A DNA stretch of 64,000 nucleotides from CALHVX01 sp964640725 (GCA_964640725.1 CAZXIJ010000021.1:13581-77580); one strand, 5' to 3'; shown: positions 17,190 to 25,928, counted from the stretch's first letter. Translations and numbers: made by a program. Notes: generated from the letters alone by a model not told the origin.

Positions 17190-18207
17190 GAGCCAGCTCC
17201 CAGAAGACCGGAGCGAGCACTTCTGTGTGGTAGGTGCTCCCGTTGGTGTTGAAGTGGTTTTCGTTGTAGTAGAGCATCTCGATGTCTTCTTCGCTCATGC
17301 CTGCAAAGAACGCTTTGGGGGAGACTGCGACCAGCGGTACCTCGTAGTCTGAGAGGGACGCCTTGGGTATCCGAACCAAGGGCTTTGCGCGATTTCGGTC
17401 TTTCCAGATGGGCACTGAGACAACCACCGGCAACGCGCCATGGGCCTTGATCAGCTCGATGGTCGCGCGGAAGTAGGCACGCTGTGAGACGGACTGCACG
17501 TTGCCGAAATCGACCGCGTCAATGTCGCTGCCCTCATGGAGATTTCTGTCTATCGATCGTTGCGCGTCGTACGGGCTGGCGATCTCTCGCGCGACGAAGG
17601 GTTGCTTGTTCCATCCGTCGGAGCGTACCCAGGAGCCGTTGAAGGCGTTGGTGTTTCTTGCGTCCCGCGGCCTGCGGGCTGGCTTGATCATCGAGTAAAT
17701 CTGCAGCGGGGCGCCCAGCATGGCCAGGCCGTAGCTGCGAAGCATTTCTTTGGCGGGCAGGGTGTGCCACACCTCGCTGTGGTCTTTCATCGAAGCCAAT
17801 CGATGAAACAAGGGGTGCACGTATTGCTGGATTCGGTTTGGGCTGGACAGCACCACAACCTTGACGTCTCGATTCTCGAGAAGGTCTGCGACCATCATGT
17901 ACACCAGGTCTTCTCCAGGATGGTTGGCCCCGAGCATAATGACCTGAGGCTCGGCTGCCCCCCTGGCTGTAAAGTAGTCCTGCATCTGCCGGGCGTTTAC
18001 GCCGACCCAGAGTGACGACAGCCCAACGAAGGCGACGTCGACTGCGCCTTGATTCTTGAAAATGTTCAGATAGTGCGAGAGCTCGATGCTGCGTCGTCCA
18101 TCGATCGCACGATAGACCTCTTCGCGATCGTACTGCGGCAGGTAGCTAACGAGTGGGCTGAGGGTCAGCACCGCTACCAAACCGATTAGGAAAGGGCTGT
18201 TTTTCAC
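17179..18207 (-). CDS. Membrane-anchored SGNH-like protein (DltD/AlgX-type acyltransfer partner)
   Basis: The 342-residue protein has an N-terminal hydrophobic anchor (about 5-23), placing the rest in the periplasm. The block-I nucleophile region reads VAFVGLSSLWVGVN (about 58-71). A middle segment PQVIMLGANHPGEDLVYM and the C-terminal YYNENHFNTNGSTYH near 313-325 match the order of an SGNH hydrolase. The final motif, usually D-x-x-H, appears here as N-x-x-H. DltD, AlgJ/AlgX and PatB are SGNH-type partners of MBOAT proteins and pass the acyl group to the polymer. GTG 18207 starts after a weak G-rich stretch. The gene ends inside the start of the 38-residue peptide gene. Confidence 0.75.
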   Translation of the reverse strand: MKNSPFLIGLVAVLTLSPLVSYLPQYDREEVYRAIDGRRSIELSHYLNIFKNQGAVDVAFVGLSSLWVGVNARQMQDYFTARGAAEPQVIMLGANHPGEDLVYMMVADLLENRDVKVVVLSSPNRIQQYVHPLFHRLASMKDHSEVWHTLPAKEMLRSYGLAMLGAPLQIYSMIKPARRPRDARNTNAFNGSWVRSDGWNKQPFVAREIASPYDAQRSIDRNLHEGSDIDAVDFGNVQSVSQRAYFRATIELIKAHGALPVVVSVPIWKDRNRAKPLVRIPKASLSDYEVPLVAVSPKAFFAGMSEEDIEMLYYNENHFNTNGSTYHTEVLAPVFWELARER

Positions 18208-18222
18208 GGGGGCGCGGGCGAG

Positions 18223-18459
18223 TCAGGCGCTGCTACTCTTTTCATCGATCGCTGCGCAAAGGTCGCCAACGTTTTTGTAGGTCTCGACTTCGCCGGTCGA
18301 AAAGCGGATGTTGAATTGCTCTTCAATCATCACGATAAGCGCGACATTGGTCAGGGAGTCCCATTCCTCGATGTCATCTGCGGTGGTTTCGTTCGCGAGC
18401 GTCGGAACTTCCAGGAAGACCTCTTTGAACAGCGCTTCCAATTTTTGAATGGTTTCCAA
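18223..18459 (-). CDS. Acyl carrier protein
   Basis: The 78-residue acidic helical protein has the phosphopantetheine attachment site EEWDSLTNV with Ser35, plus the usual four-helix spacing. It lies 9 bases from FkbH and 15 from the SGNH gene. FkbH-type enzymes load a glyceryl group onto such a stand-alone carrier. In the Dlt system the equivalent carrier is DltC. This one is therefore probably dedicated to the operon rather than to fatty-acid synthesis. The start is TTG 18459, as no ATG or GTG is available close by; an AGGA element lies just upstream. Confidence 0.9.
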   Translation of the reverse strand: METIQKLEALFKEVFLEVPTLANETTADDIEEWDSLTNVALIVMIEEQFNIRFSTGEVETYKNVGDLCAAIDEKSSSA

Positions 18460-18468
18460 TGTATGTTC

Positions 18469-20304
18469 CTAGGTGAGCGAGATATGAGTGGCGAATTCGG
18501 AGAACCCGTCGATGTTCAATCGATAGTCTTTCCGCTCTTCGCTGCTGGCGGTCAGTTCGAAGCCCAGGTCATCCAGCAGGTCTTTCACTAACCCGTTCTT
18601 TGCTGTTTTGACCCATGAAGCAAGCAAGGTGTGGGCGCCCTCTTTGCGAGCGATCTGTACCAGAGCGTTGAGCATGAGCTTCTCGACGTCTCTTTTCAGA
18701 ACTCGACAGCTCATGACCAGGGTCTCCAGCGTCATCTGTTCGTTCTCGACGTGAGCGATTGCGATGCAGACCAGCCCGTGCTCGCCGAATTTGTCCCCCA
18801 GGCGGATCGTTAGGGTTCTCGCTGTGTGCTCGGAGCACAGGGCTAGCACTTCCGCTTCGGTTCGCCGAATCGTCGTCAGGTTGAATTGATTGCTCTTGTT
18901 CAGCAGCTGAGAGACCCGGGCCACGGTCTGCGAGTTGATCTTCTCGCAGCGCGCGTACATTTCGAGCGATGCCAGATATTCGTCGTAGTTGCTGACCGAT
19001 TTTGCAAGGGATCGGCGTTGGTCTTCGACTTTGTACTGTCTGGTTTTTTCCAGATCTTCCTGGGACACGCTGGATTTGAACAGCACGGGATTGTTTGCCA
19101 GGCCCGTTAGCGTCTCGATCGGATCCGGCGATGCCAGAATGGTCTCCACGGCTGGCAAGAACTGCTCTACGATCTCGATCTCTGCGGGGTTATCGTCCAG
19201 GAATACAAAGCTGTCCAGACCAAGGTTCAGCTCCTCGGCAATCTGCGCGATATTGTCAGCCTTTGGCTCCCAGTTGACCTTGAAAGAAACGATGTCCTCC
19301 TCTCGGAGAACCATCTCCTCATGGGAGCGAAAGACCTCGAGCACGTTCGCCTCGTCGTTCTTGCTGCAAACGGCGAGAAGGAAGCCTGTCCTGCGGAGAT
19401 CTCTAAGGAATCGCTGCAATTCTGCGTAACCTTTTGGCCGGCCGGGGGTTAAGCCGACCTCGATGCCCTCCAGGCCATCGTCTCCGACGACCCCGCCCCA
19501 GAGGGTGTTGTCGCAGTCGAGCACGATGACTTTTTTGTCAGCGGACGCGAGGCGGCAGGCCTCCATGACAAACCTTGAGGCAACCCGAGGCACGAAATCC
19601 AGGTGGTAGGGCAATCTGCTTTCGCACCACTGGCGATAGTCGATGGCACTGTTCAGCCCGATTTTCATGGCCTCGAAGCAGACGTCCAGTACGTGAATGC
19701 CCGCACCGGCTTCTCGTTCGAGGGTTTCGTTCCATCGCTGGGCAACGCGCCAGTTTGATCCCGCGAAGGAGCGCCGGGTCGTGCCCGGGCTGTCTGCACC
19801 TTTCGGCACGGCATTGGTCAGGAAAACCGCGCACCCCGCCGCGGCAAGAGGGGCGAGCAGAGACAACAGGAAAGCAACGCTTTCGTCGACCAGTGCCGGG
19901 AGTTGGTCTGGATGCTCGGCCTGATCGGCCAGCTTCCACAGCTCGAGGCTGTCGACAACGAAGAGCAGACAGTCTGGGTTCTGCGCACGGATGGGCGATT
20001 CGGGGTCCATCAGGTCGGAGACGTAGGAGTCAAACCCGCCAACGGTAACGCTTGCTTGTCGGCCCTGTGTTGCGAAGCCCAGTTCGAGGACATCCTGAAA
20101 GTGAGACAGGGTCCCGGACCCGGTCAGGCTGACGGCCAGTTCCCCGGTTTGCTCGATTTCAATGCCAGCGGCATGCTTTTTCCAAAGAGCGCCAAGACGC
20201 CTTGCTTCCAGGTAGCTAGTTAAGCCCCGATAGGCACCCTGGATGTCAGCTGGACGAATGGCTTCGCCATTTTCCGCCATAGACCTGAGTTGAGCGACGT
20301 CCAT
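18469..20304 (-). CDS. FkbH-like HAD-IIIC family protein (glyceryl-ACP forming)
   Basis: The 611-residue protein has the three-part FkbH layout. The N-terminal region of about 250 residues is SGNH-like. A HAD-IIIC domain follows with VIVLDCDNTLWGGVVGDDG near 257-275, SKND near 310 and FLDDNPAE. The C-terminal part is GNAT-like, ending with MSCRVLKRDVEKLML and related segments. In tetronate and methoxymalonyl-ACP pathways FkbH dephosphorylates 1,3-bisphosphoglycerate and attaches the glyceryl group to an ACP. No FkbI- or FkbK-type dehydrogenases are present, so glyceryl itself or a methylated derivative is the likely product. It is the first gene of the seven-gene acylation operon and diverges from the FkbM gene at 20405. 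Confidence 0.92.
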   Translation of the reverse strand: MDVAQLRSMAENGEAIRPADIQGAYRGLTSYLEARRLGALWKKHAAGIEIEQTGELAVSLTGSGTLSHFQDVLELGFATQGRQASVTVGGFDSYVSDLMDPESPIRAQNPDCLLFVVDSLELWKLADQAEHPDQLPALVDESVAFLLSLLAPLAAAGCAVFLTNAVPKGADSPGTTRRSFAGSNWRVAQRWNETLEREAGAGIHVLDVCFEAMKIGLNSAIDYRQWCESRLPYHLDFVPRVASRFVMEACRLASADKKVIVLDCDNTLWGGVVGDDGLEGIEVGLTPGRPKGYAELQRFLRDLRRTGFLLAVCSKNDEANVLEVFRSHEEMVLREEDIVSFKVNWEPKADNIAQIAEELNLGLDSFVFLDDNPAEIEIVEQFLPAVETILASPDPIETLTGLANNPVLFKSSVSQEDLEKTRQYKVEDQRRSLAKSVSNYDEYLASLEMYARCEKINSQTVARVSQLLNKSNQFNLTTIRRTEAEVLALCSEHTARTLTIRLGDKFGEHGLVCIAIAHVENEQMTLETLVMSCRVLKRDVEKLMLNALVQIARKEGAHTLLASWVKTAKNGLVKDLLDDLGFELTASSEERKDYRLNIDGFSEFATHISLT

Positions 20305-20404
20305 TTGCAGCTGTTGCGGGGGTAGATCGCGGAAGTATAGGTGGTGAATTTGACTAGTTCTAGCTAGGTTTGAATCGAGCGTTTACAATCGGCGCGCGTC
20401 GAAG

Positions 20405-21193
20405 ATGTCTGGCACCCTCAATTCTGCAACGGAAGCAGGCCGCATGACTACGGACTCCAACCAGCCTCCTATCTCTGAGAATTTCATCAACGAGGCGTAC
20501 CAAACGCGCCTGCTGCTTCGCGAAACGAAGCCGTTGAACCGCAAGCGCGTGGCACTGAATATCGGCGCGTTTACGGCTCAAGAGGTCATCCCCCTGGCTA
20601 GCGAAGGCTGGGACCTGCACATATTCGAAGCGAATCCGGAAAACTACGCGAAGCTGGTCGAGAACGTCGGCCGGTCCAAGCACCAGTCGAATATCCATAC
20701 CTACAACATGGCCATTGCTCTGGGAGACGAGACCAGCACGACCTTTTACGTGAGCAATCAGTTCCCCGGGATCGGGTCGCTTCGCAAATGGCACGAGACG
20801 CACGAACCGATAGAAGTGCCCGCGATTTCGCTGCCGAATTTCTGCCGCAGCAACGGGATATCAGCGATCGACTACGTGCTGATCGATGCAGAGACGATGG
20901 ATCTGCCAATCATGATGAGCCACGACTGGCAGAACGTACCGGTGGGCGCCTGCACCATCGAATACGGTCAGGTAACGGTCGAAGAAATCTACGATGCCAT
21001 CATGGACAAGTGTCCGCGCTACAAGAACCAGATTTTTGAGTACCACCGATTTGGCAATAACCGGTTCTGGAAGCCGGGGCAGACTGGCGGCCTGCGATGT
21101 GTGCTTCAAAGCGACATGGCATCCAGGCGGGAGCGCGAAGACGCTGGTCAGTACCGAGGCATGACTGGCAACATACTTTTCTACATGGAGTAG
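20405..21193 (+). CDS. FkbM-type methyltransferase-like protein
   Basis: The protein of up to 262 residues has an FkbM-like core. ALNIGAFTAQEVIPLA corresponds to the SAM loop, with GAFT in place of the usual GANIG/GAHYG. WDLHIFEANPENYAKL is the acidic strand that binds ribose, and AIDYVLIDAETMDLPIM corresponds to the FLKIDVEG motif. These variations suggest a divergent subgroup. ATG 20405 is used; ATG 20444 is a reasonable alternative. It stands alone between the divergent acylation operon and the convergent DUF115-like copy 2. A role in O-methylating the surface glycan is likely but the target is unknown. Confidence 0.75.
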   Translation: MSGTLNSATEAGRMTTDSNQPPISENFINEAYQTRLLLRETKPLNRKRVALNIGAFTAQEVIPLASEGWDLHIFEANPENYAKLVENVGRSKHQSNIHTYNMAIALGDETSTTFYVSNQFPGIGSLRKWHETHEPIEVPAISLPNFCRSNGISAIDYVLIDAETMDLPIMMSHDWQNVPVGACTIEYGQVTVEEIYDAIMDKCPRYKNQIFEYHRFGNNRFWKPGQTGGLRCVLQSDMASRREREDAGQYRGMTGNILFYME

Positions 21194-21211
21194 AGGACGG
21201 CCAACTCCTGG

Positions 21212-22078
21212 CTAAGCGTAGGGCTCGTTGATGGCGTCGGCCAGAGACCGTCGTGGGAACACTTCCAGAGCGCCACCCGCTGTGGCATTCACGATTTGGC
21301 GCTTGTCGTCGCGCCAGAACTTGTCAGCCTTGCGGTAGGCCACCTCCATCCGCTCCACCATGGGCAGGTGCCATCTTTTGCCCTGGCCAAAGTAAGTGTT
21401 GTCGAAGTGATTCGGGTCGGAGCCGGTCGACATGATTTGCGTGCCGCTGACCTCGGCATCGTCGGGTACGACATAGTGATGATCGAAGCCAACCAGGATC
21501 AGGCGTCGAAAGCCCATGTAGTAGGCCAGCTGCATCGCCAGGTACGATACCGTGCCGCCGCAATACAGGATTCGACCTGCGTTCGAAGACCACAGGGGGA
21601 AGTTCTTAAAGTTGCCGTAGCTGACCGATACGTTCATCCACAGCGTGTTGGGGCTGTCGTCAATGGCGTAGCGGAGGTAGTTGCCGAAAAATTTGGTTGG
21701 CCCTCTGAGGTCCGCAATTTCCCTGGCGCGATCTTCAGCCACAAACACGTCTTCAACGAAGTAGTAGGTGGGCAAAAAACCCATTTCTTTCTCTTTCAGG
21801 TAGATCGCGTTGACGCCGAAGGTCGGGATCGACTTGATGAGATCGAAGTCAACGCTGTTCAGCGTTGGCCCGTTGCCGATCAGCACAGCAGTTTCGCCCT
21901 GGTGTCGGTTGTGGAAACTCCGGATCTTACGTTCGTTGGCAGTAAGCGGGGTGCCCCGAGAGAGAGCGAAATAGCGTGCTCGCCAGGAAAGCCGGGTCAG
22001 CGTTGAGGGGTCGTAAGAATCAAGATATGGCGCTACCTTAGGGTCTTCGTACTGTCTCAGCTTCTCAGAGATCTTCAT
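21212..22078 (-). CDS. MptE-like/DUF115 or GT42-like protein, copy 2
   Basis: The 288-residue protein is a clear relative of the one at 10498. It has AVLIGNGPTLNSVDFD (GNGPTLN at 68-74), LPTYYFVEDVFVAEDR, CGGTVSYLAMQLAYYMGFRRLILVGFDHHY, SDPNHFDNTYFGQGKRWHLP near 225, and NATAGGALEVFPRRSL at the end. Copy 1 shares the TFYVVEDHLVAEDRR segment as well, so copies 1 and 2 are closer to each other than to copy 3. It is probably a cytoplasmic sugar transferase, or less likely a pterin-related kinase-like enzyme. It is transcribed alone, facing the FkbM gene with an 18-bp gap. Confidence 0.72.
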   Translation of the reverse strand: MKISEKLRQYEDPKVAPYLDSYDPSTLTRLSWRARYFALSRGTPLTANERKIRSFHNRHQGETAVLIGNGPTLNSVDFDLIKSIPTFGVNAIYLKEKEMGFLPTYYFVEDVFVAEDRAREIADLRGPTKFFGNYLRYAIDDSPNTLWMNVSVSYGNFKNFPLWSSNAGRILYCGGTVSYLAMQLAYYMGFRRLILVGFDHHYVVPDDAEVSGTQIMSTGSDPNHFDNTYFGQGKRWHLPMVERMEVAYRKADKFWRDDKRQIVNATAGGALEVFPRRSLADAINEPYA

Positions 22079-22337
22079 CTGTAGGTAAAATACACCGACG
22101 AAAGTTGGGGGCGGTCAGATTGGCTGCGGTTGAACCAGCTGTTCCCAGTGACAAAGAAGCAAACTGGATGATCGATCACACTTCCCGAGCCGAGGCGCAC
22201 GGTAGCGAATTAGGAAACACAGGGCAACACTTCGCTGTGGCCCGGCGTCCGGTCCTCTCAAGGTGTGCTCGAGCTTCGCTGATGGCGCATTCCGGAGGCG
22301 GCAAACGCGGCCTTGCGGCCGGCGGAGCACCTTGATC

Positions 22338-23090
22338 GTGCAGCGCTCGTTCATCGCGCACAGGCTTGCCAAGTACTTTCAGAATCTCAGAGCGGAAAGC
22401 AATCTCTGGTGGCTCTGGTTCGTGCTGCTGCCGGTTGTCCCGCTGATCGCATACAGTTCCCTGGGCTTGCTCAATCTTTTTCCCGACGTCGGGACGATGC
22501 CGAGGCATGTGTACATTGTTGTGGGATACACGACCTGGGCGTTTCTGGTCGACGCATTGACGTTCCCGTACAAGCGCCTGCCCGCCAGCCAGAGAGAGTT
22601 TGTGCGGCAAGAGCTGAATCTGGCCCAGCTATTGACAGCTTGGCTGCCCGAAAGGACCGTGGTCGCGCTGATACAGGTGGCTGTGTGCCTGGCCATCGTC
22701 CATTTTTCCCATGCCTTTGATGTTTTAGGGGCCCTGAGATATCTCGGCTTGTTCGTGCTGGGCGTTGCTGTGTTTATTCAGTTTGGTCTCTTGTTCAGCG
22801 TGTTGACCCTAATGTTTCCGAACTTTTCGAATACCGTCGACGTGACGAACCGATTTCTGCTGTTTGTCAGCGCAGTTATTTTGCCCTTGCCGGTCGATAG
22901 TTTTCCCGCTTTTGTCACCTACGCGAACCCTTACTACGTGTTTGTAGACGCCACACGAAACGCACTGCTGGGGCTGCCTGTGGACTGGGCTCCGGTCGTA
23001 ACCTGGGCAGCCATCGGCGCTCTGCTGGCCGCATTTTTCAGCGTCAAACTGAAGCAGATCGAACCCGATGTCAGGGATTACGCGGCGTGA
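22338..23090 (+). CDS. ABC-2 type polysaccharide exporter, permease subunit (Wzm/KpsM-like)
   Basis: The 250-residue integral membrane protein has six hydrophobic segments and the ABC-2 permease profile. It includes an early RQELNLAQLLTAWLPERTVV cytoplasmic loop and the C-terminal ANPYYVFVDATRNALLG segment that resembles the conserved NP..Y.....R motif of Wzm/TagG proteins. With the ATPase that overlaps its stop codon it should export a completed, lipid-linked O-antigen or capsule chain across the inner membrane. GTG 22338 is chosen because GGAG (22324-22327) lies 10 bases upstream; TTG 22332 is possible. The 259-bp region upstream, shared with divergent copy 2 of the DUF115-like family, shows no other gene. 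Confidence 0.85.
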   Translation: MQRSFIAHRLAKYFQNLRAESNLWWLWFVLLPVVPLIAYSSLGLLNLFPDVGTMPRHVYIVVGYTTWAFLVDALTFPYKRLPASQREFVRQELNLAQLLTAWLPERTVVALIQVAVCLAIVHFSHAFDVLGALRYLGLFVLGVAVFIQFGLLFSVLTLMFPNFSNTVDVTNRFLLFVSAVILPLPVDSFPAFVTYANPYYVFVDATRNALLGLPVDWAPVVTWAAIGALLAAFFSVKLKQIEPDVRDYAA

Positions 23091-24325
23091 GTCACGTTTC
23101 TCTAAAGGGCGTCACCAAGACCTATGCCATTACATCCCTGAACAAGCGGGCAGACCTGAAAAGAAAGGTGGTCAAGAAGTGGCTGGGGATCAACCTTGGC
23201 AGCGATACAGAGAAGGTTCGCACGGCGCTCAAAGACGTCAGTGTAGAGCTGGTTACTGGCCAGTCCCTCGCCGTGATTGGCCGAAACGGCGTGGGCAAGT
23301 CGACGTTACTCAAGATCATCGCCGGCACCTTGTCAGCGGATAAGGGCCAAGTTGATGTTCAGGGCCGGGTCGGTGGCCTGATTGAGTTATCTGCCGGGCT
23401 GAACCCGCTGCTCACGGGGCTTCAGAACGTAGAGCAGCGGGCGCGCGCTCTCGGGGTTTCCCAGAGCGCCCTGCCGGACTTCATTTCCCAGGTGAGGGAC
23501 TTTGCCGAGCTGGAAGACCAGTTCGACGATCCGGTTGCGACCTATTCAAGCGGTATGCAGGCTCGCCTGGGGTTCGCAATTGCTGTGACTCTGCCCTTCG
23601 ACATCATGGTCTGCGACGAGGCCTTGAGCGTTGGCGATGCCAAGTTTGCTTCTAAGTGTCTGGCCCGAGTCAATGAGCTCAAGTCGTCGCGAGTTTTCAT
23701 TTTCGTGTCTCACTCCATGACGATGGTTCAACGATTCTGCGACGAAGCAATCGTGCTCGATCGCGGAGAGGTCGTTTTCGCCGGGTCAGCGACGGAATCG
23801 GTCAAGTACTACGAGAACCAGATACTTCACCAATCGAAGCCGGCGGAACTTTCTCCGCGCGCTCAAAGCCAACTGCTGTCTGCGCCTTACCGGGGGTTTC
23901 TGGAGCCACTCATGATCAATCGAGAGAAAATCGATCGTTGGGAGGCAGCCTTCGAAGTCGGCGAGGGCATTACCGTGAAATGGTCCGTGGCATTTCAGGG
24001 CGCCCTGCGGAACGATCACGGCCTCCGGCTGGGCTTTCCGGTGTTCGCCAGCGACGGGACGATGCTTTTCAGCTGCACGAACGAGTCGCTGAGCACGGAG
24101 CCGGAGTTGCGCGAGCTGTCTGGGGAGCTGGTCATTCGCCGGCCCGGGCTCCATCCCGGCGTGTACTATATGGTGATGGCGCTCTTTGAAGGCATGGCGC
24201 CTGTGTTGAGACAGTATGTTGGCGAAATCAGAATCCCGTCCGCTGGCATGCCCTGCTTTGGCGTCTACGACGCCGACCACTACTGGAGGGTCGACACCGA
24301 GACGCGAAAAAGGGCTATAACTTAG
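23087..24325 (+). CDS. ABC exporter ATP-binding subunit with C-terminal carbohydrate-binding domain (Wzt-like)
   Basis: The 412-residue protein has a standard ABC domain. Walker A GRNGVGKST is near residue 65, signature YSSGMQARL near 152, Walker B IMVCDEALSVGD near 172 and switch VSHSM after it. An extra 150 residues at the C terminus form a beta-rich domain (from about 255) like the Wzt-C domain, which recognises modified chain ends before export. Its presence implies that the exported glycan is made fully in the cytoplasm and capped, for example by methylation or phosphorylation. That fits the FkbM and fused methyltransferases nearby. GTG 23087 overlaps the permease stop. Confidence 0.9.
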   Translation: MSHVSLKGVTKTYAITSLNKRADLKRKVVKKWLGINLGSDTEKVRTALKDVSVELVTGQSLAVIGRNGVGKSTLLKIIAGTLSADKGQVDVQGRVGGLIELSAGLNPLLTGLQNVEQRARALGVSQSALPDFISQVRDFAELEDQFDDPVATYSSGMQARLGFAIAVTLPFDIMVCDEALSVGDAKFASKCLARVNELKSSRVFIFVSHSMTMVQRFCDEAIVLDRGEVVFAGSATESVKYYENQILHQSKPAELSPRAQSQLLSAPYRGFLEPLMINREKIDRWEAAFEVGEGITVKWSVAFQGALRNDHGLRLGFPVFASDGTMLFSCTNESLSTEPELRELSGELVIRRPGLHPGVYYMVMALFEGMAPVLRQYVGEIRIPSAGMPCFGVYDADHYWRVDTETRKRAIT

Positions 24326-24366
24326 AAACACCATCCCAAAGGCCAGGCGACGACCCTTAGTTACTC

Positions 24367-24582
24367 ATGGACGAAAACAGCCAAACTCTCCTCATGAATC
24401 AGAAGCTCGAAGAGCTGGAAGACCGGCTGCGCTCGATCGCGGTCTCTGACATCGGTGAGCTCCAACGAGAGCTCGAGACCCTCAGGGCCCAGGTACAGAC
24501 GCACCACCGTATCCTGTTGCGTATCAATAGCTGGCTGAAACCGGTGACGCCGCGATTTTTCAGAGCCTGGCTCGCACGTTGA
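24367..24582 (+). CDS. Small coiled-coil protein of unknown function
   Basis: The 71-residue protein is largely helical. Heptad-like leucines and charged residues run through LEELEDRLRSI and ELQRELETLRAQVQ, followed by a basic, hydrophobic tail (WLKPVTPRFFRAWLAR) that may touch the membrane. I do not recognise a family. It lies 41 bp after the Wzt-like gene and its stop overlaps the TTG start of the next glycosyltransferase, which supports real translation. It could be an accessory subunit linking the exporter with glycosyltransferases. Confidence 0.6.
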   Translation: MDENSQTLLMNQKLEELEDRLRSIAVSDIGELQRELETLRAQVQTHHRILLRINSWLKPVTPRFFRAWLAR

Positions 24583-25928
24583 GAATCGCCGTTGTCAGTG
24601 AGCGGTGCCTCGGATCCGGTGCCGCGCAAGCTGCTACGGAGCTTGCCCTAGCCGCCGTATCCATGGGGCATGACGTCCGGTTCTTTGCGGCGGAAGCGCC
24701 TCCGGAGGCCAGCGGCCTCGAGACGTTTCAATTTTCGAGCTGGTCCCGAGCGTATTCGCTGATTCGCGAGGCTAACCGTCCCGGGAAAGATGCTGCGACT
24801 CGAGACCGTGCTGTGGTGGCGTATCACGGCTACCGGAAAGTCACTTTTGGCAAGTTGGTTGATGCTTTGACCCGGTTCCGACCCGATGTTGTCCATTTCC
24901 ACAACATCGCCTCCGTGATTTCGTCAACGGGCGTCCGCCACATCGCCCAACGGTGGCCTGTAGCCTGGACGCTGCATGATCGGGTCACCTTCGACGCGTT
25001 TCATAACGAGTGGCAGACCTGGGGCAGAACGAACCATTCCTGGGAGGCGGCGATTGCCAACTCCCCCTCCTATTTCGCGCGCGACAGCCTCGGGCAAAGT
25101 GCTGATCCCGTCGACTTCATCACGCCCTCGCACTGGCTTCAGGATTTGCTGCAGCAATCGCCCCTCAGCCAGCATCCCAGCCACGTGCTGCCGAATATTG
25201 TGTCCACCAGCCCGGCTGCCAAGGAAATTACCCGAGAGGCACTGACTCGCGGGCTGGCGGCAAAAAAAATCGTCCTCGCTGTCATTCCCAACACGGACTA
25301 CTCCCTCAAAGGCTACGACCTTTTGAAGGAAGCGTTTCTGAGAGCCCGCGCTGCGCTCGCGGTAAAGGCGCCCGGTCGCGAGGCTGATATCGCCATGCTG
25401 GTGACCACTGCGAAAAACTTGCGGTACCAAGCCTGCGGGATATTCAGCCTGCCAGACCTGGCGGACCGCTGTGGCGTCGAGACCGCAGACTATCTCGACC
25501 AAAGCCATATGCGAGACCTGTATCGGTCCTGCGATGCGCTGGCGACGGCTTCCCGCGTCGAAAACCTGCCGAATGTTGCCCTGGAAGCTATCCGGGATGG
25601 CTGCCCCCTAATCGCCACCTACGTGGGCGGCGTGCCGGAGATCTTCGGCTGCAGAAAGCTGGGTTACCTGGCGTGCGCCGAAAGCAGCCATTCGCTTTGC
25701 GATGGAATTCTGAAGGTGTGCATAGACAGCGACCGCGACGACTACCAGGCGGCCCTCGCCGAGCGTTGGCAGAGTACCTTTGATAGCGAGGCCGTAAAGC
25801 CGCGCCTGATGGAGATCTATCGACTCGCCATCGCTCGTAGGCAGTCAGCAGATGCGGACCAGGTACCGCTTGCCGGGCTGATTACCGTCAGACAGGGCGC
25901 AGCTAAGGGCGCGACCGGCGGGCGGTAA
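24579..25928 (+). CDS. Family 4 (GT-B) glycosyltransferase
   Basis: The 449-residue protein has a GT4 layout. A glycine-rich N terminus (RCLGSGAAQAATELA) is followed by DVVHFHNIAS and VAWTLHDRVTFDA in the acceptor domain. The donor-binding region ATASRVENLPNVALEAIRDGCPLIATYVGGVPEIF contains the E-x7-E pattern. It would transfer a sugar from a nucleotide donor with retention of configuration at the cytoplasmic membrane face. The start is TTG 24579, overlapping the stop of the small coiled-coil gene; the first residues after it (RIAVVSE) form the expected first strand. A 96-bp gap with a short hairpin follows before gmd. Confidence 0.88.
   Translation: MRIAVVSERCLGSGAAQAATELALAAVSMGHDVRFFAAEAPPEASGLETFQFSSWSRAYSLIREANRPGKDAATRDRAVVAYHGYRKVTFGKLVDALTRFRPDVVHFHNIASVISSTGVRHIAQRWPVAWTLHDRVTFDAFHNEWQTWGRTNHSWEAAIANSPSYFARDSLGQSADPVDFITPSHWLQDLLQQSPLSQHPSHVLPNIVSTSPAAKEITREALTRGLAAKKIVLAVIPNTDYSLKGYDLLKEAFLRARAALAVKAPGREADIAMLVTTAKNLRYQACGIFSLPDLADRCGVETADYLDQSHMRDLYRSCDALATASRVENLPNVALEAIRDGCPLIATYVGGVPEIFGCRKLGYLACAESSHSLCDGILKVCIDSDRDDYQAALAERWQSTFDSEAVKPRLMEIYRLAIARRQSADADQVPLAGLITVRQGAAKGATGGR

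Noticed and set aside
18469..20304. Methoxymalonyl-ACP pathway
   Set aside because: FkbH and ACP are present, but the two dehydrogenases needed to oxidise glyceryl-ACP are not in the operon.
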